From contig CAMATV010000201.1 in assembly GCA_945861235.1 (NCBI GenBank), forward strand, positions 1-6,269: a DNA stretch of 6,269 nucleotides. The letters are read 5' to 3'. The DNA comes from Opitutus sp. GAS368. Its GTDB lineage: Bacteria; Verrucomicrobiota; Verrucomicrobiia; Opitutales; Opitutaceae. Position 1 is the first letter of the stretch. Every line of letters starts with the position of its first letter. The notes under the pieces were generated by a model. That model was not told where the DNA came from. It saw only the letters and a list, made by a program, of their open reading frames with translations, and searched no databases. The position numbers and the translations under genes were made by a program. This document shows positions 1-6,269 of the stretch, in pieces.

Positions 1-214
1 CGGAAAACTCTCGGTGGTCGTTTCCAATCGCACTTCCGACGATCGCGCGTTTGCCATCGCGACCGGGCGCCCCGGCTCCCGGTGGCGCGGTTTCCGCTAC
101 ACGCCCTTCGCCGCCGGCGATGGCACCATGGGGGTGCCAATTTCCGAACAGCCGGGTGCGGACCTAAAGGTCGTGCTCCCGCGTCTGAGCTGGGAGTTTT
201 GGGAGGAGCAATGA
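1..214 (+). CDS. 3' end of an unidentified gene (partial, C-terminus only)
   Basis: An open frame enters the window at base 2 and ends at TGA 212-214, giving about 70 C-terminal residues. The tail starts GKLSVVVSNRT and ends LPRLSWEFWEEQ. Alternating hydrophobic and polar stretches (LSVVVSN, FAIAT, LKVVLPRLSWEFW) separated by Gly/Pro turns suggest the last strands of a beta-sandwich, as found at the C-terminus of many carbohydrate-active enzymes. That fold guess is inference; I do not recognise the family. The stop overlaps the transporter start as ATGA, so the two are probably translationally coupled and share a transcript. The frame is a better gene candidate than the overlapping upstream extension of the transporter frame, because it ends exactly at a ribosome-binding-site/start junction. 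No N-terminal or catalytic part is visible, so the function cannot be called. Confidence 0.75.
   Translation, partial: GKLSVVVSNRTSDDRAFAIATGRPGSRWRGFRYTPFAAGDGTMGVPISEQPGADLKVVLPRLSWEFWEEQ
201..208 (+). promoter_or_regulatory. Shine-Dalgarno site of the MFS transporter gene
   Basis: GGGAGGAG lies just before ATG 211, with two bases between its end and the start codon and four between the GGAGG core and the start. It sits inside the last codons of the upstream gene. It decides the start: the same frame is open back to ATG 82, but that upstream part overlaps the neighbouring gene, is Arg/Gly-rich and is unlike any MFS N-terminus. Confidence 0.8.
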
Positions 215-1500
215 AGGCCGGGATCAAGATCCGCAATTTCCGGTGGTGGATCGCCGGGCTGCTGCTGCTGGCTTCGATCCTCAACTACATCGACCGCCAG
301 GCGCTCTCGATTCTCATCCCGACGATCCAGCAGGACCTCGCGCTTTCGGACGAGCAATACGGCAACATCGTCAGCCTCTTCCTCGTCGCCTACACCATCG
401 CGTATCTCGTCTCCGGTCGGATCGTTGATGCCATCGGCCCGCGCGCCAGCCTCGCGCTCTTCGTCGGTTGGTGGTCCGTCGCCAACATGCTGACCGGCTT
501 TGCCAAGTCGGCCTTCTCGCTCGGGATTTTCCGTTTCCTCCTCGGACTCGGCGAAGCGGGCGGCTACACCGCTTCACCCAAGATCGTCAGCCAGTGGTTC
601 CCGGCGAAAGACCGCGGTATCGCCGTCGGGCTGTATTCCGTTGGCGGAGCCCTTGGCGCGACCATTGCCCCGGTGCTTGTGATCTTTCTCGCGGCGCGTT
701 TCGGCTGGCAGGGCGCATTTTTCGCCACCGGCGCGCTGGGACTCGTTTTCGTCGTCATCTGGCTGTTGGTCTACCGGCAACCTCAAGACCACCCCTGGCT
801 CACCACCGAGGAACGCACCCTTATCACCGCCGGTGAACCCAGCGGCGCCGAGGCCGAGCCGGTGATCTCCGAGGGGGCACGATGGAAAAGCATTCTCACT
901 TCGCCCGCCGTGTGGGCGCTGATGTTCGCGCGGCTGCTCACGGATCCCGTGTGGTATTTCTTCCAGTTTTGGATGCCAAAGTATTTGCACACGGTCCGGG
1001 GCTTCGAGCAACGCGACCTGGCGGACATGTGGATGATTTTCCTCGCCGCCGACATTGGGTTCATCGGCAGCGGCTTTGTTTCTGGCTGGTTGATCCGGGG
1101 CGGGGCGGAGGCGCGAGCTGCCCGGCTGCGCACGATGCTCGGTTGCGCGGTGTTGGTGCCCATGGCGGCGTTGATTCCGCTGTCTGCGGGCAATTTCGGT
1201 GTGTTCGGCTTCGCCATGATCGTCGTTCTCGCTCACACCGCATGGCTCGCGAGCATCAGCACCTACGTCGTCGATTTGGTGCCCAAATCCATTCTCGGCA
1301 CCGCCTTTGGTTTTATCGCGGCGGGCAGCGCCGTCGGCGGCATTCTCATGAATAAGTCCGTCACATGGACGATCTCGCACCTGTCCTACGACTACTGCTT
1401 CTACGCGATGATCGTGCTCCACCCGCTCGCCTTCCTGCTGCTCTGGCGGTTCGCGCGCCAGCCGTGGGTCCTCGCCAAAGTGCGACCCTCACCAACTTGA
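211..1500 (+). CDS. MFS transporter, anion:cation symporter type (hexuronate/galactonate transporter-like)
   Basis: Predicted inner-membrane permease of 429 residues, the usual size for a 12-helix major facilitator. It probably couples uptake of an organic anion such as a hexuronate or aldonate to a cation gradient. The start ATG 211 has a strong ribosome-binding site and gives a short basic N-terminus (MKAGIKIRNFRWW) before TM1. Family signs are NYIDRQ at 25-30 ending TM1, the loop 2-3 motif GRIVDAIGPR at 69-78, RFLLGLGEAGGY from R108 with E115 in TM4, and SQWFPAKDRG just after it. In the second half are TDPVW at 244-248, FWMPKYL at 253-259 and ADIG at 280-283. A central cytoplasmic loop starts with PQDHPWLTTEE at 191, as in ExuT-like proteins. 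The combination is typical of the ACS family (ExuT, DgoT, UhpC relatives). The exact substrate cannot be read from sequence, so no symbol is given. The gene overlaps its upstream neighbour by ATGA and its downstream neighbour by TTGA. A sugar-acid substrate would fit a polysaccharide-use operon. Confidence 0.93.
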   Translation: MKAGIKIRNFRWWIAGLLLLASILNYIDRQALSILIPTIQQDLALSDEQYGNIVSLFLVAYTIAYLVSGRIVDAIGPRASLALFVGWWSVANMLTGFAKSAFSLGIFRFLLGLGEAGGYTASPKIVSQWFPAKDRGIAVGLYSVGGALGATIAPVLVIFLAARFGWQGAFFATGALGLVFVVIWLLVYRQPQDHPWLTTEERTLITAGEPSGAEAEPVISEGARWKSILTSPAVWALMFARLLTDPVWYFFQFWMPKYLHTVRGFEQRDLADMWMIFLAADIGFIGSGFVSGWLIRGGAEARAARLRTMLGCAVLVPMAALIPLSAGNFGVFGFAMIVVLAHTAWLASISTYVVDLVPKSILGTAFGFIAAGSAVGGILMNKSVTWTISHLSYDYCFYAMIVLHPLAFLLLWRFARQPWVLAKVRPSPT

Positions 1501-3818
1501 AAACAATTACCGAACAATTCGACATCGTCGTCTGCGGCGGCGGCCTCGCCGGCTTTTGTGCGGCGGTCGCGGCCGCACGGCAAGGTGCGAAGACCTGCCT
1601 CGTTCACAATCGCCCCGTGCTCGGCGGCAACAGCTCTTCCGAGGTCGGCGTCACACCCCACGGTGCCGCCGCGTTTCACGCCTACGCACGTGAAACGGGC
1701 ATCATCTCCGAGGCGCTCATCGAGGAACGCGCGCGCAACCACGCCGAGATCTACGAAAACGGTTGGACCAACAGCGTGTGGGACATGGTGCTCTACGACC
1801 TCGCCCAGCGGACTCCGAATCTCACCCTGCACCTCAACACCGATATCCGCGGCGTGGAGAAACGTGACGCGAGCTACCTCTGCGCCGTCCTCGCCGTGGT
1901 GCAAAACGCCGAGGTCGATCTGCGCATCGAAGGCAAGACCTTCATCGATTGCACGGGCGACGGCCTGGTGGCCGACGCCGCGGGCTGCCAGTGGCGGATG
2001 GGCTCGGAGGGCCGTGACGAATTCCACGAGCCCCACGCTCCCGCGAACGCCAGTGCCGACACGATGGGCAACTCGATCCACTTTCTTTGCCGCGACATGG
2101 GCCGCCCGATGCCCTACGCCGCGCCGGACTGGGCCGTGAAACACGAAGATGCTTCGTATTTCTACAACCAAGGCCGTCTGCCAAAAGACGAGCGCGGCGG
2201 ATTTTGGTGGATCGAAATCGGGGTGCCTTACCACACCATCTACGATGCGGAAAAAATTCGCCACGAGCTGACGCGGCACGCGCTCGGCGTCTGGGATTGG
2301 ATGAAGAACCGCGATCCAAAGATGAAAGACCGGGTTAAAAACTTCGCCCTCGACTGGATCGGCCAGGTGCCCGGCAAGCGTGAGAGCCGCCGCATCATGG
2401 GGCGCTACCTCATGACCGAACACGACGTGCTTAACCGCACCGTGTTCCCCGACGAGATCGCGTTTGGTGGCTGGTTCGTCGACCTGCACACGCCGGGCGG
2501 TTTGCTGGCCAAAACTTCCGAGCCATCCGCCGCCGTCGGAGGACATGACAACGAATACGACACCTTCAGCGACTACTCTGCGATGTCCTACTGCGGGCCC
2601 TACGGCGTGCCACTCCGCATTTTACTGTCGAAGGATTGCGACAATCTGATGATGGCCGGCCGCAACGTGAGCGTCACCCACGCAGCGCTCGGCACCGTGC
2701 GCGTAATGGGCACGACCGCGCTCATGGGCGAAGCTGCCGGCATCGCCGCGGCCATCGGCTTGCAACGCGGCCATGACTTCGAGCAGATCGTCGCGGAAGA
2801 CATCACAGAGATCCAACAGCGGTTGCTCGCCAGCGGTTGCTTTCTCCCTAATTACAGCCGCACCGACCCGCAGGACCTCGCGCTTTCCGCGCACGCCACC
2901 GCCAGCAGTGAAATCGCGGTAGATGGCGTTGCGGTCGAGACACCGGATTTCCACGAAGGCCTCAAGGTCTGGAAAGACCAACCGCAATACAGCATCGAAC
3001 GGCTCGAAACCCGCCGCGGCCAGCTCATCGCCACGGGTAGCGGAAACATCGTCTCTTTCGAACTGTGTCTTTCGAACGACTCGACCACTTCCGAGGCATT
3101 GGAAGTGCAATTACTGCTCGCCGATCACATCTGGGATTACCGTGCCGAACCGGGCTCGCCGCTCGCCACCGGCAAGCTCATCGTTCCCCCCGGCAAAAAC
3201 CACTGGATAACGTGGGCGCTGAATCTCACTCTGCCCGCGACCATCCGACCCGGCAGTTTCCTGCGCGTTGACGCACTCGCGAACAAGCAACTCCACTGGC
3301 ACGCCGCGAAAAAAATCATTCCCGGCCACATGGCGATGTATGCCATTTCTCCGAATCGGATGCGCCGCTTCGGTAACGGCCACACGCTCGCCTATCGGAT
3401 CTCGCCGCCGCAAAAATCGTTCGGCCCCGCGCAAGTGCTCTCCGGCGTCACCCGCCCGTATCGCACCACGAACCTCTGGATTTCAGATCCAGCTCAGCCG
3501 TTGCCGCAATTGCTGGAACTCACTTGGGACAAACCACAGACCATCGGCGCGGTTCAACTCGTCTTTCCCGGTCACCTCGTTCGCGAATACCACGCCTACG
3601 GTCCCTTCTTCCGCGATCAGCAGTGTCCGCGCGATTATGCGGTCGAGGGGTTGGTCAACGGCACTTGGGAGCGTGTCGTCGAAGTGAGGGGCAATTACCA
3701 GCGCCTCCGCCGCCACGCCTTTCCTCGGCCTGTGTCCATCGCGCAACTCCGTATTGTGGTCACCGCCACCAACGGTGATCCCTCGGCCGCGATTTATGAA
3801 GTGAGCTGCTACACGTGA
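1497..3818 (+). CDS. FAD-dependent oxidoreductase (FAD_oxidored type) with C-terminal discoidin-like domain
   Basis: Predicted flavoenzyme of 773 residues; substrate unknown. The N-terminal Rossmann motif is FDIVVCGGGLAGFCAA, with G14-x-G16-x-x-G19, followed by RPVLGGNSSSE at 39-49. IDCTGDG (D151-G156) and PLRILLSKDCDNLMMAGRNVS (N383, G388, R389) plus GEAAGIAAA are the FAD-contacting segments typical of PF12831. The flavin part ends near residue 450. ATASSE at 467-472 opens a beta-rich region running to about 640. The C-terminus from about 640 (GVTRPYRTTNLWISDP near 650-665, then GNYQRLRRHAF and TNGDPSAAIYEVSCY) resembles an F5/8 type C beta-sandwich. The start is taken as TTG 1497, which overlaps the transporter stop as TTGA. 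ATG 1365 is open in this frame but would overlap the transporter by 136 bases and adds a Pro/Arg/Leu-rich stretch unlike the family. No Shine-Dalgarno precedes TTG, so coupled re-initiation is likely. There is no signal peptide or Tat motif, so cytoplasmic action is inferred. The family is confident; the reaction is unknown. Confidence 0.92.
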   Translation: MKTITEQFDIVVCGGGLAGFCAAVAAARQGAKTCLVHNRPVLGGNSSSEVGVTPHGAAAFHAYARETGIISEALIEERARNHAEIYENGWTNSVWDMVLYDLAQRTPNLTLHLNTDIRGVEKRDASYLCAVLAVVQNAEVDLRIEGKTFIDCTGDGLVADAAGCQWRMGSEGRDEFHEPHAPANASADTMGNSIHFLCRDMGRPMPYAAPDWAVKHEDASYFYNQGRLPKDERGGFWWIEIGVPYHTIYDAEKIRHELTRHALGVWDWMKNRDPKMKDRVKNFALDWIGQVPGKRESRRIMGRYLMTEHDVLNRTVFPDEIAFGGWFVDLHTPGGLLAKTSEPSAAVGGHDNEYDTFSDYSAMSYCGPYGVPLRILLSKDCDNLMMAGRNVSVTHAALGTVRVMGTTALMGEAAGIAAAIGLQRGHDFEQIVAEDITEIQQRLLASGCFLPNYSRTDPQDLALSAHATASSEIAVDGVAVETPDFHEGLKVWKDQPQYSIERLETRRGQLIATGSGNIVSFELCLSNDSTTSEALEVQLLLADHIWDYRAEPGSPLATGKLIVPPGKNHWITWALNLTLPATIRPGSFLRVDALANKQLHWHAAKKIIPGHMAMYAISPNRMRRFGNGHTLAYRISPPQKSFGPAQVLSGVTRPYRTTNLWISDPAQPLPQLLELTWDKPQTIGAVQLVFPGHLVREYHAYGPFFRDQQCPRDYAVEGLVNGTWERVVEVRGNYQRLRRHAFPRPVSIAQLRIVVTATNGDPSAAIYEVSCYT

Positions 3819-3829
3819 ACGCAATCCGC

Positions 3830-3858
3830 CGGGCAGGCTCGCTTTGTTTGCTCGCCCG
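3830..3858 (+). other. Imperfect hairpin in the intergenic gap
   Basis: CGGGCAGGC (3830-3838) can pair with GCTCGCCCG (3850-3858): five G-C pairs, an A/C mismatch, a G/T wobble and two G-C pairs, closing an 11-base loop. It is followed by CACCGAAAAAC, not a T-run, so it does not look like an intrinsic terminator. It could be an mRNA processing or translation-modulating structure ahead of the cytochrome-like gene, or chance pairing in GC-rich DNA. Confidence 0.3.
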
Positions 3859-3880
3859 CACCGAAAAACTTTCCGTAATT

Positions 3881-3885
3881 GGGAG
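3881..3885 (+). promoter_or_regulatory. Shine-Dalgarno-like site before GTG 3896
   Basis: GGGAG is followed by ten bases and then GTG at 3896. The spacing is at the long end of the acceptable range. It supports 3896 over the other in-frame GTG at 3815, which overlaps the upstream stop but has no obvious ribosome-binding site. Confidence 0.5.
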
Positions 3886-3895
3886 CACTTTCCCC

Positions 3896-6269
3896 GTGCG
3901 TTTTCTACCGAGACTTAACTTAACGTTCTCCGCCGTCGCTCTCCACTTTATCGTCGCCGGCCTTCGTGCCGACACGCCGATCAGTTTCGAACGCGACATC
4001 CAGCCGATCCTCTCGGAAAACTGTTACCACTGCCACGGCCCCGACGGTGAGGCCCGCAAAGCGAAACTTCGCCTTGATCGCCGCGACAGCGCGCTCGCCC
4101 CCGCCCAATCCGGTGCCACCGCCATCGTCCCTAGCAAACCCGACGACAGCGAACTCGTTGCTCGCATCTTCAGTGCCGACCCCGAGGAGGTCATGCCGTC
4201 GCTAAAATCTAACCGCACGCTCACCCTCGCGCAGAAAAACCTCCTCAAGCGTTGGATCGCCGAGGGTGCCACGTGGAACGAGCACTGGGCCTTCTCGCCC
4301 CCGCAGCCTCCGAGCGTTCCCAAAATAGACACTCCCGCCGCGACGATCCGAAATCCCATCGACGCCTTCGCTCTCGCCCGGCTCGCGTCGGAAAAAATCG
4401 CTCCCGCCCCCGAGGCCGACCGTGCCGCCCTCATCCGCCGCGTGAGCCTCGACCTCAACGGCCTGCCGCCGACGCCCGTAGAAGTCGCTGCGTTTATCGC
4501 CGACCGCTCGCCCGACGCCTTTGAAAAACTTGTCGAGCGCCTCCTCGCCTCGCCCCGCTACGGCGAACGCTGGGCTTGGGACTGGCTCGATCTCGCGCGC
4601 TACGCCGATACCAACGGCTTCCAGGGCGACCCCGAGCGCACGATGTGGCCTTGGCGCGACTGGGTAGTAAATGCGCTGAACACGAACATGCCCTTCGATC
4701 AGTTCACCATCGAACAGCTCGCCGGCGATCTCTTGCCCAACGCCACGCGCGACCAAAAAATCGCCAGCGGGTTTCACCGCAATAATATGTTCAACGGCGA
4801 GGGCGGCCGCATCGCCGAAGAGACCCGCGTCGAAAATATCTTCGATCGCGTCGAGACCACCGCGACCGTCTGGCTCGGCCTCACGTTTACTTGCAACCGC
4901 TGCCACGACCACAAGTTCGATCCACTCAAACAAACCGACTACTATGCCCTCTACGACATCTTCAACCAGATGTCTGAAACCGGTAGCGCCAGTGGCGGCG
5001 GCGGGCGCGGCGGACAAATGGCCCCGTTTCTCGACCTCGCCACCGACGCCGAACGCGACGCCGTTAAGGTGGCCCAAGCCCGCATTGATGTCATCGGCAA
5101 GGAAACCGAGACGTTTGAGCTGACAAAATTTCCCCGTCCCGAGGGCCAGCCCGTCAGCGAGTCGCCCGAAGCCACCAAACTTCCCGGCAACCTCTTTGCG
5201 ACCCACGCCAAGCTCGCCCCGGCGCGCCGGGATCTCAACGGCTTGCTCGAAGCCTTGCCCTACTTTCGCGACACCGCGCCCGACCTCGACTACGTGGCGC
5301 TCCTCAAAAAACAAATCGCCGCGATCCGCGTCCGCGATGCCGCCACCAACAGCATTACGAAAGTAATGATCATGGATCAGCTCGCCAAACCCCGCGACAC
5401 GTTCGTCCTCACCAAGGGCAACTACGAGTCCAAGACGGACGTTCGCGTCCTCGGCCACGTCCCGGAAATTTTTAGTCTACGCACCGTAGCGGCGAGCGCC
5501 CGCAAGCCGACCGCGCCCACGGCCGCCTCCCGCCCGCCTTCGCCCGCACCCGCGTCCGCCCCTGCGGGCGAGACGCCCGATCTCCCGGCCGAGCCCCGTC
5601 TCAATCGCCTCGATCTGGCCCGTTGGCTGGTCTCGCCGGCCAATCCGCTCGCCGCCCGCACCGCCATCAATCGCGCGTGGCAGGCGTTCTTCGGGACTGG
5701 CTTCGTCAAAACCGCCGAAGATTTCGGCGTGCAGGGCGAACGCCCCTCGCACCCCGAATTGCTCGATTGGCTCTCGACCAAATACCTCGAGAGCGGCTGG
5801 GACACCAAAGCCCTCCACCGCCTCATCGTCACGAGCGCCACGTATCGCCAATCCTCGCGCGTCACCCCGGCCGCTCACGAGCATGACCCTGAAAATCGCC
5901 TCCTCGCCCGCGGCCCGCGCTATCGTCTCCCCTCTTGGATGATTCGCGATCAAGCCCTCGCCGCCGCCGGCCTCTTGGTCGACCAACGCGGAGGCCCCTC
6001 GGTGAAGCCCTACCAGCCGCCCGGAATTTGGGAAGAAGCCACCTTCGGAAAGAAAACCTACACCCCAGGCCATGGCGACGAGCTCTACCGCCGCAGTCTC
6101 TACGTATTTTGGCGCCGGATCGTCGGCCCCACGACATTCTTCGACGCCGGCGCCCGCCAAGTCTGCACCGTCCAAGTCGCGCGCACCAATACGCCGCTGC
6201 ACGCTCTCGTCACGCTCAACGATCCTGCCTACGTCGAAGCCGCCCGCGTCATGGCGCAGCGGGCCCTCA
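3896..6269 (+). CDS. Exported PSCyt1-DUF1549-DUF1553 cytochrome-like protein (partial, C-terminus cut)
   Basis: The frame is open to the window end, giving 791 complete residues. GTG 3896 gives a clean signal peptide: basic start MRFLPR, a hydrophobic core around residues 9-23, and likely cleavage after A25 (GLRA/DTP). A PSCyt1 domain (PF07635) spans about 29-115: FERDIQPIL, the haem-type motif CYHCH (C43, C46, H47), M100 in EEVMPS as a possible axial ligand, then LKRWIAEGATWNEHWAF. DUF1549 (PF07583) runs from about 153 to 360, with RRVSLDLNGLPPTP, SPRYGERWAWDWLDLARYAD and a second CxxCH, CNRCHDHKFDP (C333, C336, H337). A Gly-rich loop lies at 363-374 and a Pro/Ala linker at about 532-567. 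DUF1553 (PF07587) starts near 568: NRLDLARWLVSPANPLAAR, EDFGVQGERPSHPELLDWL, GGPSVKPYQPPG at 699-710 and NTPLHALVTLNDP from 765. By comparison with the family, roughly a further hundred residues or less are missing. Function in this family is not established; haem binding is predicted from the motifs. GTG 3815 (GTGA overlap with the previous stop) is an alternative start adding 27 residues. Confidence 0.93.
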   Translation, partial: MRFLPRLNLTFSAVALHFIVAGLRADTPISFERDIQPILSENCYHCHGPDGEARKAKLRLDRRDSALAPAQSGATAIVPSKPDDSELVARIFSADPEEVMPSLKSNRTLTLAQKNLLKRWIAEGATWNEHWAFSPPQPPSVPKIDTPAATIRNPIDAFALARLASEKIAPAPEADRAALIRRVSLDLNGLPPTPVEVAAFIADRSPDAFEKLVERLLASPRYGERWAWDWLDLARYADTNGFQGDPERTMWPWRDWVVNALNTNMPFDQFTIEQLAGDLLPNATRDQKIASGFHRNNMFNGEGGRIAEETRVENIFDRVETTATVWLGLTFTCNRCHDHKFDPLKQTDYYALYDIFNQMSETGSASGGGGRGGQMAPFLDLATDAERDAVKVAQARIDVIGKETETFELTKFPRPEGQPVSESPEATKLPGNLFATHAKLAPARRDLNGLLEALPYFRDTAPDLDYVALLKKQIAAIRVRDAATNSITKVMIMDQLAKPRDTFVLTKGNYESKTDVRVLGHVPEIFSLRTVAASARKPTAPTAASRPPSPAPASAPAGETPDLPAEPRLNRLDLARWLVSPANPLAARTAINRAWQAFFGTGFVKTAEDFGVQGERPSHPELLDWLSTKYLESGWDTKALHRLIVTSATYRQSSRVTPAAHEHDPENRLLARGPRYRLPSWMIRDQALAAAGLLVDQRGGPSVKPYQPPGIWEEATFGKKTYTPGHGDELYRRSLYVFWRRIVGPTTFFDAGARQVCTVQVARTNTPLHALVTLNDPAYVEAARVMAQRAL

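Noticed and set aside
82..210. Upstream in-frame extension of the transporter from ATG 82.
   Set aside because: It overlaps the C-terminal coding of the preceding gene, lacks MFS character, and is bypassed by a strong ribosome-binding site before ATG 211.
574..1422. A 282-codon open frame on the - strand, opposite the transporter.
   Set aside because: It is strongly hydrophilic (Arg, Glu, Asn, His, Gln) because it mirrors codons for membrane helices. No domain is recognisable.
1401..2546. A 381-codon open frame on the - strand, opposite the flavoenzyme.
   Set aside because: It is a shadow of the FAD-binding coding region: no family motif, and composition rich in Val, Ala, Gly, Arg and His.
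330..2887. An identical 18-base string (GCAGGACCTCGCGCTTTC) at 330-347 and 2870-2887.
   Set aside because: Both copies are in frame and encode QDLALS in unrelated proteins. With strong codon bias this is most simply coincidence. There are only two copies, and no flanking similarity suggests a mobile repeat or recombination site.
3086..3107. A perfect 7-base inverted repeat, CACTTCC with an 8-base spacer then GGAAGTG.
   Set aside because: It lies inside the flavoenzyme coding region, has no T-run after it and no link to a start or junction. A short hairpin of this kind is expected by chance.
3819..3895. An intergenic terminator or new promoter between the flavoenzyme and the cytochrome-like gene.
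   Set aside because: The hairpin at 3830-3858 is not followed by a T-run, and I see no convincing -35/-10 pair with proper spacing. Read-through within one operon is more likely.
4202..5458. A 418-codon open frame on the - strand, opposite the cytochrome-like gene.
   Set aside because: It is antisense to a gene with unmistakable family motifs. Its translation is Gly/Val/Ala/Glu-rich with no recognisable domain, as expected when a GC-biased coding frame is read backwards.
1..6269. CRISPR arrays, tRNA or rRNA genes, insertion sequences, toxin-antitoxin or defence genes.
   Set aside because: No repeat-spacer pattern, tRNA-like fold, transposase motif or terminal inverted repeat was seen by eye. 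Nearly all bases are taken up by four co-directional coding regions.

Overview
The window looks like chromosomal DNA from a PVC-group bacterium, most likely Verrucomicrobia (an Opitutales-like organism) and less likely a planctomycete. The DNA is GC-rich with strong G/C third-position bias. The last gene is a PSCyt1-DUF1549-DUF1553 protein, an architecture massively expanded in Planctomycetes and Verrucomicrobia. The taxon call is inference from gene content, not from a marker gene.

Layout: everything real is on the + strand and reads as one polycistron cut at both ends. (1) 1-214 is the 3' end of an unidentified gene, ending in a beta-rich tail. (2) 211-1500 is an MFS transporter of the anion:cation symporter type (hexuronate/galactonate transporter-like). 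(3) 1497-3818 is a large FAD-dependent oxidoreductase of the FAD_oxidored (PF12831) type, with a middle beta-rich region and a C-terminal discoidin-like (F5/8 type C) domain. (4) 3896 to the window end is an exported protein with an N-terminal planctomycete-type cytochrome c domain, then DUF1549 and DUF1553; its C-terminus lies outside the window. The only non-coding stretch is about 77 bases between genes 3 and 4. It holds a modest hairpin and a Shine-Dalgarno-like GGGAG, but no convincing terminator or promoter.

Every gene-gene boundary carries a 4-base NTGA stop/start overlap: ATGA at 211, TTGA at 1497 and a possible GTGA at 3815. This supports translational coupling and a single transcript. 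At the last boundary a second GTG at 3896 gives a much better signal peptide and is the preferred start.

How the genes may work together (inference): the transporter would import an acidic sugar or similar organic anion released by polysaccharide breakdown. The oxidoreductase, which has no visible export signal, would act on it in the cytoplasm. The exported cytochrome-like protein would act outside the inner membrane. PSCyt/DUF1549/DUF1553 proteins often sit in loci with sulfatases and carbohydrate-active enzymes, but their biochemical role is not established. No CRISPR array, tRNA, rRNA, insertion sequence or defence system is visible. The most notable points are the combination of a sugar-acid transporter, a discoidin-tailed flavoenzyme and an exported cytochrome-like protein in one operon, and the apparent compartment mismatch between the last two.
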